From: Flagellimonas beolgyonensis
GTDB taxonomy: Bacteria; Bacteroidota; Bacteroidia; Flavobacteriales; Flavobacteriaceae
NCBI RefSeq assembly: GCF_003992615.1
Contig: NZ_RZMY01000006.1
Coordinates: 248,001-312,000 of the forward strand
Reading direction: 5' to 3'
Length of the DNA stretch: 64,000 nucleotides
Below, piece after piece: positions 27,688 to 35,448 of the stretch. The notes below the pieces were generated by a model that did no database searches, was not told where the DNA came from, and saw only the letters and a list, made by a program, of their open reading frames with translations. Position 1 is the stretch's first letter. Every line of letters begins with the position of its first letter. The translations under genes and the position numbers were made by a program.

Positions 27688-28539
27688 TCAGTTATCATTC
27701 AGTTCCAAAATCGGTATTTGGGGATCATAACCGATTTCCTTGACCAATGGATTGGAGAGTATACTACCAAAGAACAGGTGTTTACGGTTCAAGAATACGA
27801 TCATATCGCAATGCCTGCTTTCAATAAAAAGGTTGATACCCTTGCTGATTTTTACTGCAGGAAGAAAATGCAATTCGTAATCGGTGCCCTCCAAAATATC
27901 CTGCAACAATTTTTGGTTGGCTTTCTCCACGGCATTCAACTTGCCATCCTTGTTTTTATCGATATGTACCACATTGATCTTGGCGTCGTGCATTTTGGCA
28001 ATCTCCATCAAGTATCCAATTTCTTTCTTTTTAAAATTGGACTTGTAATCTGTTGGAAAAGCAATATCCTTGGGCGGCACATAGGTATAATCGGCTGGAA
28101 CGGCAATTACGGGACATTGCCTAATGCGTTCCATGATATTGACCGTATTGGTGCCGAAAATTCGGGCCTTGGACTCAGTGATGCCCTTTGTGCCCATAAC
28201 AATGATATCGATATCCTTGGTGTCGATTGCATACCGTACTGCTTCGGACACACTATTGAACGTACTGATGGTATGGAAACGATGTTTTGGGTTCTCCGGC
28301 AACAATTTCAACATATCCAATGTGCGCTGCAAACCTTCTTCCGATTCATTTTTGGCAGCTTCAAAATAGGGTTCACCCGGTTCCGGAACACTCATGTTTT
28401 CCAATGTGTACCCAGAAACGTTAAATGCGTGAAGAATAAAAAAATCACATGGTACATCACCATATAATGCCAAGGCATACTTGATGGCGTTCCAAGCATT
28501 TTTCGAAAAATCGGTGGGTAACAATACGCGCTTGTCCAT
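27688..28539 (-). CDS. Universal stress protein, tandem UspA domains
   Basis: The protein has 283 aa with two Usp domains (about 1-145 and 150-283). The first starts KRVLLPTDFSKNA and has an intact ATP loop GTKGITESKARIFGTN (G-x2-G-x9-G-T). The second (DIAFPTDYKSNFKKKE) has lost the glycine loop. Tandem Usp proteins bind ATP or adenosine and support survival under starvation or hypoxia. It is preceded by an FNR-box promoter and followed by the eRF1-like gene. Confidence 0.92.
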   Translation of the reverse strand: MDKRVLLPTDFSKNAWNAIKYALALYGDVPCDFFILHAFNVSGYTLENMSVPEPGEPYFEAAKNESEEGLQRTLDMLKLLPENPKHRFHTISTFNSVSEAVRYAIDTKDIDIIVMGTKGITESKARIFGTNTVNIMERIRQCPVIAVPADYTYVPPKDIAFPTDYKSNFKKKEIGYLMEIAKMHDAKINVVHIDKNKDGKLNAVEKANQKLLQDILEGTDYELHFLPAVKISKGINLFIESRHCDMIVFLNRKHLFFGSILSNPLVKEIGYDPQIPILELNDN

Positions 28540-28557
28540 GGCTACAAATGTTTATCT

Positions 28558-28600
28558 TAAAACTAAACCCGTAAAAAGAAAAAAACTATGATTTAGGTCA
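28558..28600 (-). promoter_or_regulatory. FNR-box promoter of the 27688 usp gene
   Basis: Plus-strand TGATTTAGGTCA lies at 28589-28600, overlapping the stop of the upstream usp gene. The minus-strand -7 element TAGTTTTA (28558-28565; 7 of 8) has its centre exactly 33 bp away. The ATG is at 28539. Confidence 0.75.
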
Positions 28601-29413
28601 ACTTGCCGTACCTGGAAGTATTAAAAATGGGACCGAGAGCTTTGTGTTCAGTTCCTTGATCATGCCCTTGCCTATAAACTCTAAAAAGAAGTGGTGAGGG
28701 TAGTAGACCATGGCCAGCATATCAATGTTCCAAAGTTCCACAAATTCCTGAATGGTGTTGACTTTGTCCTTGAAGATGGGCAGTTTTACCTCTTTATTGG
28801 CGTAGTGTTCAATCGATTCGAGAAACATCGATTTGTTCTTATCCATTTCTTCGGTTCCTTTATCTTCCTCAATGCCCATGGGCACAATTGAACTGTCCAT
28901 AATGGACCGGAAAAAAAGCAGTGCATCCACATTTGGTTTGGAAATGGGTTGATTAAAGTTGGACACGAAGGCAATCTTGTCCACGATCTTGAAATCGATT
29001 TCCAAGGGAACAATCAGAATGGGGCAGTTATTCACCTCCCGCACCAATTGCATGGCATTGGTTCCAAAAAGTATGTGCTTTAGTTCTTCTTTGGCCTTAT
29101 TGCCGATCACCATAACATCAACATCATGTTCCTTGGCGTAGTCCGCAACCCCTTTGGTCATGTCGGAACAGAGGGACACTTTATCAAAAAAATGGTGGGG
29201 GTTATTGCCCACATCCCTTACCAGTCGGTGCTCCATGGCATCCAATCCTTCGGAAGATGCGATTTTAACCCGTTCTTCATCCGTTGTATCGGAAGATCCG
29301 CATACGTTTACCAAATGAAATGTTACTTCCTTGTCCCTTAGAAATTTAGTAGCATAAAACAGGGCATTATAGGAATTGTTCGAAAAATCGGTGGGTACCA
29401 ATACGTGCAACAT
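28598..29413 (-). CDS. Universal stress protein, tandem domains with degenerate ATP loops
   Basis: The protein has 271 aa from ATG 29413 (MLHVLVPTDFSNNS), the normal Usp start. The first domain has GNKAKEELKHILFGTN with Ala replacing the second Gly. The second domain has no recognisable loop, so nucleotide binding may be reduced. It is 10 bp downstream of the next usp gene and probably in one transcript with it, driven by the FNR box at 30328. Confidence 0.88.
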   Translation of the reverse strand: MLHVLVPTDFSNNSYNALFYATKFLRDKEVTFHLVNVCGSSDTTDEERVKIASSEGLDAMEHRLVRDVGNNPHHFFDKVSLCSDMTKGVADYAKEHDVDVMVIGNKAKEELKHILFGTNAMQLVREVNNCPILIVPLEIDFKIVDKIAFVSNFNQPISKPNVDALLFFRSIMDSSIVPMGIEEDKGTEEMDKNKSMFLESIEHYANKEVKLPIFKDKVNTIQEFVELWNIDMLAMVYYPHHFFLEFIGKGMIKELNTKLSVPFLILPGTAS

Positions 29414-29423
29414 GGCATTTATT

Positions 29424-30266
29424 TTAAAGGTTATAAGGAAGGACCATAAATGGAATACTGCTATGCAGCCCCATATTTTTAATGATAGGCTCCACGAACA
29501 ATCGTTCCATAAACGAATGCTTGTTGCGTACCATCGCAATTAGGTCGATTGCATGTTCTTGCTGAAAGGCGTTGATGGCCTCAATCAATCCTTGGTCCGG
29601 AAGGTTGAAGAATTCATGGTTTTGTTCCAACATCATTCCTTCCATTTTGGCTCGGTTGTTCTCTTGGTCCTCTGTAGGCCCTTGCGGTGCAGAAACATGT
29701 AGCACATAGACCTTGGAATGTCCGATTTTGGCAAATTGTAATAAGAAATTAAGATTGGCCCGATCAAAATCAATCTCAAAATCTGTTGGAAACAGGATGC
29801 GTTCGGGAGCATGAAGGCCATAGTCGGCCGGAATGGCAATAACGGGCACGTTGCTCTTGTTCATCACATGTACTGTATTGGAACCGAAAAGAATTTCCTT
29901 GGCACCCGTTGCCCCTTGTGTACCCATGATCACCAAATCGATGTTCTCTTTTTGAACCACGTCCAAAATCTCATCTTCCAACCTATTGAACGCAGCGTGA
30001 GTGACATAGGAATGCTTGGGATTGTCAAATGCCTTTTTGATTCTTTTTCGGGTATTTTCCAATTGTTCCTCGGCCAGATACCTGAACTCGTCGGGGAGAC
30101 CCAACTCGCCTGGACTTCCCATAGCATAGTCGACCCGATAAACAGGTGGTGTATAGGTGTGCACCAAATAAAATATACAGGTTGAATTTTCGAAAAACTT
30201 GGCGGCATACGAAATCGCATGGAACGCATTTTCGGAAAAATCGGTGGGCAAAAGGACTCGCATCAT
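29424..30266 (-). CDS. Universal stress protein, tandem UspA domains
   Basis: The protein has 280 aa from ATG 30266 (a second ATG follows directly; either gives MRVLLPTDFSENAFHA). Domain 1 has the intact ATP loop GTQGATGAKEILFGSN. Domain 2 (ERILFPTDFEIDFDRA) is degenerate. It is the first gene of a two-usp unit behind a strong FNR-box promoter. Confidence 0.92.
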   Translation of the reverse strand: MMRVLLPTDFSENAFHAISYAAKFFENSTCIFYLVHTYTPPVYRVDYAMGSPGELGLPDEFRYLAEEQLENTRKRIKKAFDNPKHSYVTHAAFNRLEDEILDVVQKENIDLVIMGTQGATGAKEILFGSNTVHVMNKSNVPVIAIPADYGLHAPERILFPTDFEIDFDRANLNFLLQFAKIGHSKVYVLHVSAPQGPTEDQENNRAKMEGMMLEQNHEFFNLPDQGLIEAINAFQQEHAIDLIAMVRNKHSFMERLFVEPIIKNMGLHSSIPFMVLPYNL

Positions 30267-30296
30267 GGTATTACAATTTAACCGTTCCAACTCCAA

Positions 30297-30339
30297 CAAA
30301 GCTATGAAAGACCCTGAATGTAAACCATGACTTACATCA
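30297..30339 (-). promoter_or_regulatory. FNR-box promoter of the 29424-28598 usp pair
   Basis: Plus-strand TGACTTACATCA (30328-30339). The minus-strand -7 element is TAGCTTTG (30297-30304), a perfect TAnnTTTG match, with centres exactly 33 bp apart. This is one of the cleanest examples in the window. Confidence 0.82.
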
Positions 30340-30370
30340 CCTTACGAGCGAATCTATCCTAGGTCCAACC

Positions 30371-31207
30371 TTATTTGTGGATCACAAAGAAGGGAATCTT
30401 AGTATGGAAACTTATCTGTTCCACAAGGGAATCAAAAAGTATTTGTTGGATGAAATTCAGGTTCTTGGCCACCATCACCATCATATCCACATCCCTACTT
30501 TCCACAAAACATTGAATGGCCGATTTCACGCTTTGGTTGCTCAGGGAGTGCACACTGTATCGGTTGGGAAAGGATACTTCCAAATAATCCAACAAAAATT
30601 CCTTGTTCGCCTCTTGTTCGGTTGTGAGTTCGTCTCCGTTTTGGACTACGTTCATTACCCGAAGCGAACCATTGCCCAACTCCAATAATTCTGTCATGGA
30701 CCGTAAGATCGGATGGGAATAGAACATATTGAAATCCGAAGGAAACGCAATTTCGATTGGTTTTTTTATCGGGGCGTTGTTCGGTATCACCAGCGTATTG
30801 CACTGAATTTTGGTGATCACATCACCGGCATGGCTGCCCACTACTTTTTCCTTCAGCCCCGATGCTCCTTTTGTGCCCATAACAATTAAGTCGATGCGAT
30901 GTCCCTCCACATATTTTTTTATAGTGGGCACAAAAAAGCCATATTCGTGAAGTGTGTAAAAATGATGACCAACGGTTGTATTTTGATTACGGGTTTCGTC
31001 AACCAGGTCTATCAGCTGGTCCTTCGTGTTTGGCCCCTCATTATTTTCGAGTTCAATTGGGTTTCCCGCATCTTTATTTTGGTCCAAAATTGTACCCACA
31101 TACAAGACATAAAAGTTGCACGATATATCCGAATATAATTCTCGGGCATACTTTAAAGCATTTATGGAATTTTCCGAAAAATCCGTTGGAATCAAAATAT
31201 TCTTCAT
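30371..31207 (-). CDS. Universal stress protein, tandem UspA domains
   Basis: The protein has 278 aa from ATG 31207 (MKNILIPTDFSENSI). Domain 1 carries GTKGASGLKEKVVGSH, an intact ATP loop. Domain 2 (IEIAFPSDFNMFYSH) has lost its glycines. It is separated from the regulator gene by 87 bp that hold its own FNR-box promoter. Confidence 0.92.
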   Translation of the reverse strand: MKNILIPTDFSENSINALKYARELYSDISCNFYVLYVGTILDQNKDAGNPIELENNEGPNTKDQLIDLVDETRNQNTTVGHHFYTLHEYGFFVPTIKKYVEGHRIDLIVMGTKGASGLKEKVVGSHAGDVITKIQCNTLVIPNNAPIKKPIEIAFPSDFNMFYSHPILRSMTELLELGNGSLRVMNVVQNGDELTTEQEANKEFLLDYLEVSFPNRYSVHSLSNQSVKSAIQCFVESRDVDMMVMVAKNLNFIQQILFDSLVEQISFHTKIPFFVIHK

Positions 31208-31227
31208 CCTACACGTGAATAGGACCA

Positions 31228-31269
31228 CAAGTTTATGATTCCGTTAAACACATGGAATGATAATTATCA
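31228..31269 (-). promoter_or_regulatory. FNR-box promoter of the 30371 usp gene
   Basis: Perfect palindrome TGATAATTATCA (31258-31269). The minus-strand -7 element TAAACTTG (31228-31235; 7 of 8) is 32 bp away centre to centre. The ATG is at 31207. Confidence 0.78.
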
Positions 31270-31294
31270 GGAGCAAAGGATGGTTTACCGGAAC

Positions 31295-32344
31295 TTAGTG
31301 CACCCGTTCCAAGGCTTCACAATCCAACACAAGGATATTCCGGTTTTCTATGGCGATGAGCCCTTCGTTCTTAAAGTCTGATAAAGTACGTATAAGGCTT
31401 TCCGTGGCAATGCCAGCAACACCTGCCAAATCACTGCGAGCAATCTTCAATGGGGCTTCCTTACCCCTGTTCATGGCCTTGGAATACAACAAAAGGGTTT
31501 GGGCAGTTTTCTTTCGAACCGAGCTGTAAGCCATTTGCAACAACTGTTTCTTAATATTTACAAGGTCGCCTGCAATGACATCCATCAGTTCGAGGGAAAC
31601 ATTCTTGTTGCCTTCCAAAATGGATCGGACCCGATCTTTGGAAATCCCGGCCAATTCGGTTTCTTCCAAAGCGATGGCATATTCCTGATAGGGCAAGTGC
31701 TCGGTAAGTGAAGTGAATCCCAAAAAATCATCTTCCGAATACAGCGAAGTAATCAGCTCCTTACCTTCTTCATCCAAACCACAACTTTTCACGGCACCTT
31801 TTAATATAAGAAACACCATGTTGGAATGATCCCCTCGGGTATAAATGGTCTCATCTTTTTTGTAGTTGAACAATTGGCCATGGTCGTCGAAGAAATTCTT
31901 AAGCTCGTTCAGGTTTCTAATGTCATTTTCCCCATTTTGTCCTTTTCGAACACCGCCCAAAACATGTTTCATATCCTCGGCCTTTCCCAAACGGGCCTGA
32001 ATAGCGGACAGCAATTCCTCTTCCTCAAACGGTTTGGTCAAATAATCATCGGCTCCCAAGTTCATCCCTTTTCTTACTTCATGCCGCTCCGTTTTTGCAG
32101 AAATAAAAATGAAGGGAATGTATTTGGTGTGCTCGTACGATGAAAGCTGTTGCAATACTTCGTAGCCATCCATTTCGGGCATCATTATGTCGCACAATAC
32201 CAGGTCCGGAAGTTCTTTCTTGGCCATTTCAATGGCAAGTTTACCATTGGAAGCCGCTATAACCCTAAACCCAGAAAGCGATAGTAGTTCCTCGACATTT
32301 TCCCGCAAAGAGGTATCATCTTCGACCAAGAGTATTTTTTTCAT
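31295..32344 (-). CDS. Receiver-Crp/Fnr fusion transcription regulator
   Basis: The protein has 349 aa with three domains. The CheY receiver (1-118) has D9, D10, phosphoacceptor D52 and K104. A cyclic-nucleotide-binding-like sensor covers about 150-270. A Crp-type winged helix (about 275-345) has recognition helix TESLIRTLSDF. E315 and R319 occupy the E-x3-R positions that contact TGA half-sites in FNR and CRP. No N-terminal cysteine cluster is present, so it does not sense oxygen by an Fe-S cluster as FNR does. It overlaps the kinase gene by 4 bp and is the best candidate to bind the many TGAYNNNNRTCA boxes here. Confidence 0.92.
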   Translation of the reverse strand: MKKILLVEDDTSLRENVEELLSLSGFRVIAASNGKLAIEMAKKELPDLVLCDIMMPEMDGYEVLQQLSSYEHTKYIPFIFISAKTERHEVRKGMNLGADDYLTKPFEEEELLSAIQARLGKAEDMKHVLGGVRKGQNGENDIRNLNELKNFFDDHGQLFNYKKDETIYTRGDHSNMVFLILKGAVKSCGLDEEGKELITSLYSEDDFLGFTSLTEHLPYQEYAIALEETELAGISKDRVRSILEGNKNVSLELMDVIAGDLVNIKKQLLQMAYSSVRKKTAQTLLLYSKAMNRGKEAPLKIARSDLAGVAGIATESLIRTLSDFKNEGLIAIENRNILVLDCEALERVH

Positions 32345-33852
32345 CCTTCCTTGATTTTTGTTGGAATATACAAGGTAAACGTTGAACCTTTACCGTATTC
32401 GCTCTTAAAGGTAACATTCCCGTCCAAATTGTGCATGTGCTGCCTCACGATATTGAGCCCAATTCCGGTCCCTTGAACCGTCAACACGTTACTGGCCCTA
32501 AAATACCGATCAAAAATGAAGGGTTGGTCCTCTGGCGGTATACCAAACCCAGCATCGTGGATATCAATTCTGAGATAACCATCCACATGGTTCACTTGCA
32601 GGGAAATTCCGGCACCTTCGGGGGAGTACTTGATCGCATTGTGGATCAGGTTGGAAAGGGACAAGGCCATGATTTTTTCATCAAACTCGACCATAAACCC
32701 GTCAATGTCCTGTGGATATTGTATGCGCTGGCCTTCTTTCAGTAACATATTGGCGTCGTACAGTACTTCGTTCACCACTTTGCTCAAGGGAAACAACGTA
32801 ATGTTGTAATTGACCTTTCCGGTATCCAAGTGTTCAATCGATAGGAAATCGGATAGAATATTATCCAGATGCTTCACTTTGGACTTGATGGTAGCAATAT
32901 GTTTGTCCCTATTTTCCTGTTGATGCGTCTCCGTATATTTCGACAATAAGGAGGTAGAGGTCAATATACTGGCCAAAGGCGTCTTAAACTCGTGAGAAAC
33001 CAGGGAAAGGAACTTGGTCTTCAGTTCGTTGAGTTTTTTTTCCGCTTGAAGGGCCGATTGTAGCTGCAAGGTCCGTTCCTCAACTTTGTTTTCCAGTTGT
33101 TGGGTATAATTTTTTCGTTCGGTGATATCCAATACAATGGCCACACAAACCTTTCTTTTGCCAATACTGGACAATTGCAAATGGACCTCAACAGGATAAA
33201 TGGAGCTATCCTTTCGCCGATGGACGGTTTCAAAAATCACCTTTTCCTTACGTTTGGATATCAAAGGGGATACCAACCGCTGCATGACTTCTCGGGTAAG
33301 GTCTGGTTTTATATCCAAAACCGTCATTTGGTTCATCTCCCGAAGACTATAACCCAAATTGAGCTGCGCTCCCCTGTTTACATTGATGAAAACAAAGGTC
33401 TCAGCATCAAAGACGTAAATTTCATTAAGGGATTCGTCAAAAATCTGGAACCAATAATCGATGGTCTGCTCGGCCTTGCGTTTCTCGGTAACGTCCATGA
33501 TCAAGGCCATCACATATTTCTTTCCCGATAGCTCAAATGGATTTAAACTAATTTCCACAGGAAATTCCCCACCATCCTTACGCAAACCGACCAGCGCGAC
33601 CCCATCGGCCATTAATTTAGGAGTCCCCTTGGCAAAAAAATGGGATGCCAATGAGCTATGCCGTTCCCTTGTTGTAATGGGAATGAGCATCTCCAAAGGT
33701 TGACCGTTCAATGCATTGGATGGGTAGCCGAACATACCATTGGCCCTGGCATTGCTTGCAATGATGTTATGATCAGTATCCACCACCAAGATGCCCTCGG
33801 AAATCACTTCCGACAACAATTCAAGTACATCTATTTCTTTAAACAGTTCCAT
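32341..33852 (-). CDS. PAS-PAS sensor histidine kinase
   Basis: The protein has 503 aa, with no membrane segment, so cytoplasmic. PAS1 covers about 10-125, PAS2 about 130-250 and a coiled linker 250-280. HisKA has SHEFKTPLAS with phosphoacceptor H287. HATPase_c follows (N box NLIHNAIKYSP, GFGIPPEDQ, GTGIGLNIV). PAS1 has RERHSSLASHFF followed by LRKDGGEFPVEISL, where H65 falls where FixL has its heme-ligating His. Many non-heme PAS domains also have a His here, so heme binding is only a possibility. The stop overlaps the start of the receiver-Crp gene (ATGA), so they form one two-component system. Confidence 0.93.
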   Translation of the reverse strand: MELFKEIDVLELLSEVISEGILVVDTDHNIIASNARANGMFGYPSNALNGQPLEMLIPITTRERHSSLASHFFAKGTPKLMADGVALVGLRKDGGEFPVEISLNPFELSGKKYVMALIMDVTEKRKAEQTIDYWFQIFDESLNEIYVFDAETFVFINVNRGAQLNLGYSLREMNQMTVLDIKPDLTREVMQRLVSPLISKRKEKVIFETVHRRKDSSIYPVEVHLQLSSIGKRKVCVAIVLDITERKNYTQQLENKVEERTLQLQSALQAEKKLNELKTKFLSLVSHEFKTPLASILTSTSLLSKYTETHQQENRDKHIATIKSKVKHLDNILSDFLSIEHLDTGKVNYNITLFPLSKVVNEVLYDANMLLKEGQRIQYPQDIDGFMVEFDEKIMALSLSNLIHNAIKYSPEGAGISLQVNHVDGYLRIDIHDAGFGIPPEDQPFIFDRYFRASNVLTVQGTGIGLNIVRQHMHNLDGNVTFKSEYGKGSTFTLYIPTKIKEG

Positions 33853-33870
33853 GATCCTCTATAAAAATAC

Positions 33871-33913
33871 TGATTTTGATCATGGCCAAAAACCTTTTGG
33901 CTGAGTATATTTA
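33871..33913 (+). promoter_or_regulatory. FNR-box promoter of the TerB-like gene at 33942
   Basis: Palindrome TGATTTTGATCA (33871-33882) and -7 element TATATTTA (33906-33913; 7 of 8), centres exactly 33 bp apart. The box lies 19 bp upstream of the divergent kinase start, so binding could also influence kinase expression (autoregulation, inference). Confidence 0.75.
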
Positions 33914-33941
33914 TGCGATATTAGCAGTAAAAATTTACACC

Positions 33942-34349
33942 ATGTTGTATTCCAAGAAAAAGCTAGGCAATGAGATGTACCAAAATTTGGGAAAACTGTT
34001 CTATGCAATTGCCATGGCCGACCATAGTGTTCACATGAAAGAGTTGGAAAAGTTGAACGAGGTGGTTCGAGATCACTGGCTGGATGTCGATGATATCGAG
34101 GACGAATTTGGTTCGGATGCTGCTTTCCAAATTCAAACGGTGTTTGACTGGTTGTTGGAATATGAAAAGGATGCTGAAGAAATTTATGAAGAGTTTGAAG
34201 CCTTTTATACAGAAAATGACGTGTTGTTCACGCCGAACATCAAACAACTCGCAATGTCGACCGCAAGAGCCATTGCCGCTTCTTTTGCGGGCAGTAACAA
34301 ATCGGAATTGGTACTGTTGGGCAGACTTTCGCTTTTGTTCAATCCTTGA
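33942..34349 (+). CDS. TerB-like acidic helical protein
   Basis: The protein has 135 aa from ATG 33942 (MLYSKKKLGNEMYQNLG), the start that matches its paralogue at 45937. It is all helical, very acidic, with LFYAIAMADHSVHMKELEKL resembling the first helix pair of TerB/DjlA-type tellurite-resistance folds, where acidic residues bind metal. The paralogue shares FYQNLGKLFYAVAMAD, SDAAFQI..VFDWL and IASSFAG. Role unknown; the promoter places it in the FNR-box regulon. Confidence 0.65.
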   Translation: MLYSKKKLGNEMYQNLGKLFYAIAMADHSVHMKELEKLNEVVRDHWLDVDDIEDEFGSDAAFQIQTVFDWLLEYEKDAEEIYEEFEAFYTENDVLFTPNIKQLAMSTARAIAASFAGSNKSELVLLGRLSLLFNP

Positions 34350-35171
34350 TTAGATCTTAACCGTCATCACCGGAAATTTGGCATGGTTGGCCACATTTTC
34401 GGCCAGACTGCCCACCACAAAATGGGCCAATCCCTTGCGTCCGTGGGTAGGGATGACCAAAAGATCGGCTTTATTTTCAATGCAATAGTTGAATATTCCC
34501 TTTTCTACGGTAATGTAGTTATAATAATGTACCGCTACTTTTTGATTTACAGCAGCGCTGAATTGTGCAGCCCTTTGGTCGATATCATCGTACCCCAAGA
34601 AGTTGGCGCCGGCCGTATTCACATAAACAATTTCCAATTTGGCCGATACCATATCTGCAAATGCCTTGGCCTTAATGTATGCAGGGACATTTTCTGTTCT
34701 TAGATCACAGGCAAAAACAATTTTTTTGAATTGGTAATCTTTATGATGTTGTTTGACCACCAGCACGGGGACCTCTGCAGTCCTGATCACCTTTTCGGCA
34801 TTGGAACCCAAAAATAAATCACTCAAACCACTGGTACCGTGTGACCCCATCACGATCAAATCGCAATTTTGTTCCTTGGCCACTTCATTGACTTCGGCAA
34901 AATCCTTGTAGTTTTGGATGATGGCATCCACGGGTACATCTTTTAGATATTCCTTTTCAGTGAACTCCTTGATTTTCGTCTTGGCCAGTTTCAAGTAATA
35001 TTTGGCTTCTTGCTCTTCGGCTATTTCTGAATTGGCCAGAACGGAATCCGACAGACCAATCATGTGCAGAATTAGGATACCTGCCTCATGTTGTTTTGCC
35101 AGTTGGGCGGCCATTTCCAAAGCATAGGCCGAAAACTCCGAAAAATCGATGGGTACCAATATTTTTTTCAT
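34350..35171 (-). CDS. Universal stress protein with two intact ATP loops
   Basis: The protein has 273 aa from ATG 35171 (MKKILVPIDFSEFS). Both domains keep the nucleotide loop: GSHGTSGLSDLFLGSN and THGRKGLAHFVVGSL. This separates it from the other four usp genes in the window, whose second loops are degenerate. The frame is open upstream to 35294, but the normal Usp start and the promoter position favour 35171, leaving a leader of roughly 100 nt. It converges with the TerB-like gene with no gap. Confidence 0.92.
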   Translation of the reverse strand: MKKILVPIDFSEFSAYALEMAAQLAKQHEAGILILHMIGLSDSVLANSEIAEEQEAKYYLKLAKTKIKEFTEKEYLKDVPVDAIIQNYKDFAEVNEVAKEQNCDLIVMGSHGTSGLSDLFLGSNAEKVIRTAEVPVLVVKQHHKDYQFKKIVFACDLRTENVPAYIKAKAFADMVSAKLEIVYVNTAGANFLGYDDIDQRAAQFSAAVNQKVAVHYYNYITVEKGIFNYCIENKADLLVIPTHGRKGLAHFVVGSLAENVANHAKFPVMTVKI

Positions 35172-35272
35172 GATGTCAGCGGTTAACGCAATGGGTGCCT
35201 GCCATTGATACGAAAAAGAGGGATCTAAAATACCGATGCCAGTTACCGTTGCCATGATTACCAATTTGATTT

Positions 35273-35315
35273 TAAATGTAACCCAATGCATCAAAGTATG
35301 CCATGACTTAGGTCA
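35273..35315 (-). promoter_or_regulatory. FNR-box promoter of the 34350 usp gene
   Basis: Plus-strand TGACTTAGGTCA (35304-35315). The minus-strand -7 element TACATTTA (35273-35280; 7 of 8) is centred exactly 33 bp downstream. It implies a long leader of about 98 nt before the ATG. Confidence 0.75.
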
Positions 35316-35385
35316 GGTTGCCCTTCTGTTTGTCCCGAATTCAAAAATGAAGAAGATCGAAAAGCTAAACTGTCAACAGCAATAC

Positions 35386-35446
35386 TGATCTATCTCATAG
35401 GATAGAAACCTGATTTATTTAGTAATTTGATGTCACAATCGACATC
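35386..35446 (+). promoter_or_regulatory. FNR-like box and inverted repeat before the exporter operon
   Basis: TGATCTATCTCA (35386-35397) has one mismatch to the consensus. A TAATTTG element (35423-35429, one base shorter than TAnnTTTG) is centred about 34-35 bp away. Directly after it lies the inverted repeat GATGTC-N6-GACATC (35429-35446), covering the likely transcript start and leader just before ATG 35449. The latter may be a second operator or an mRNA hairpin. Confidence 0.55.
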
Positions 35447-35448
35447 CA

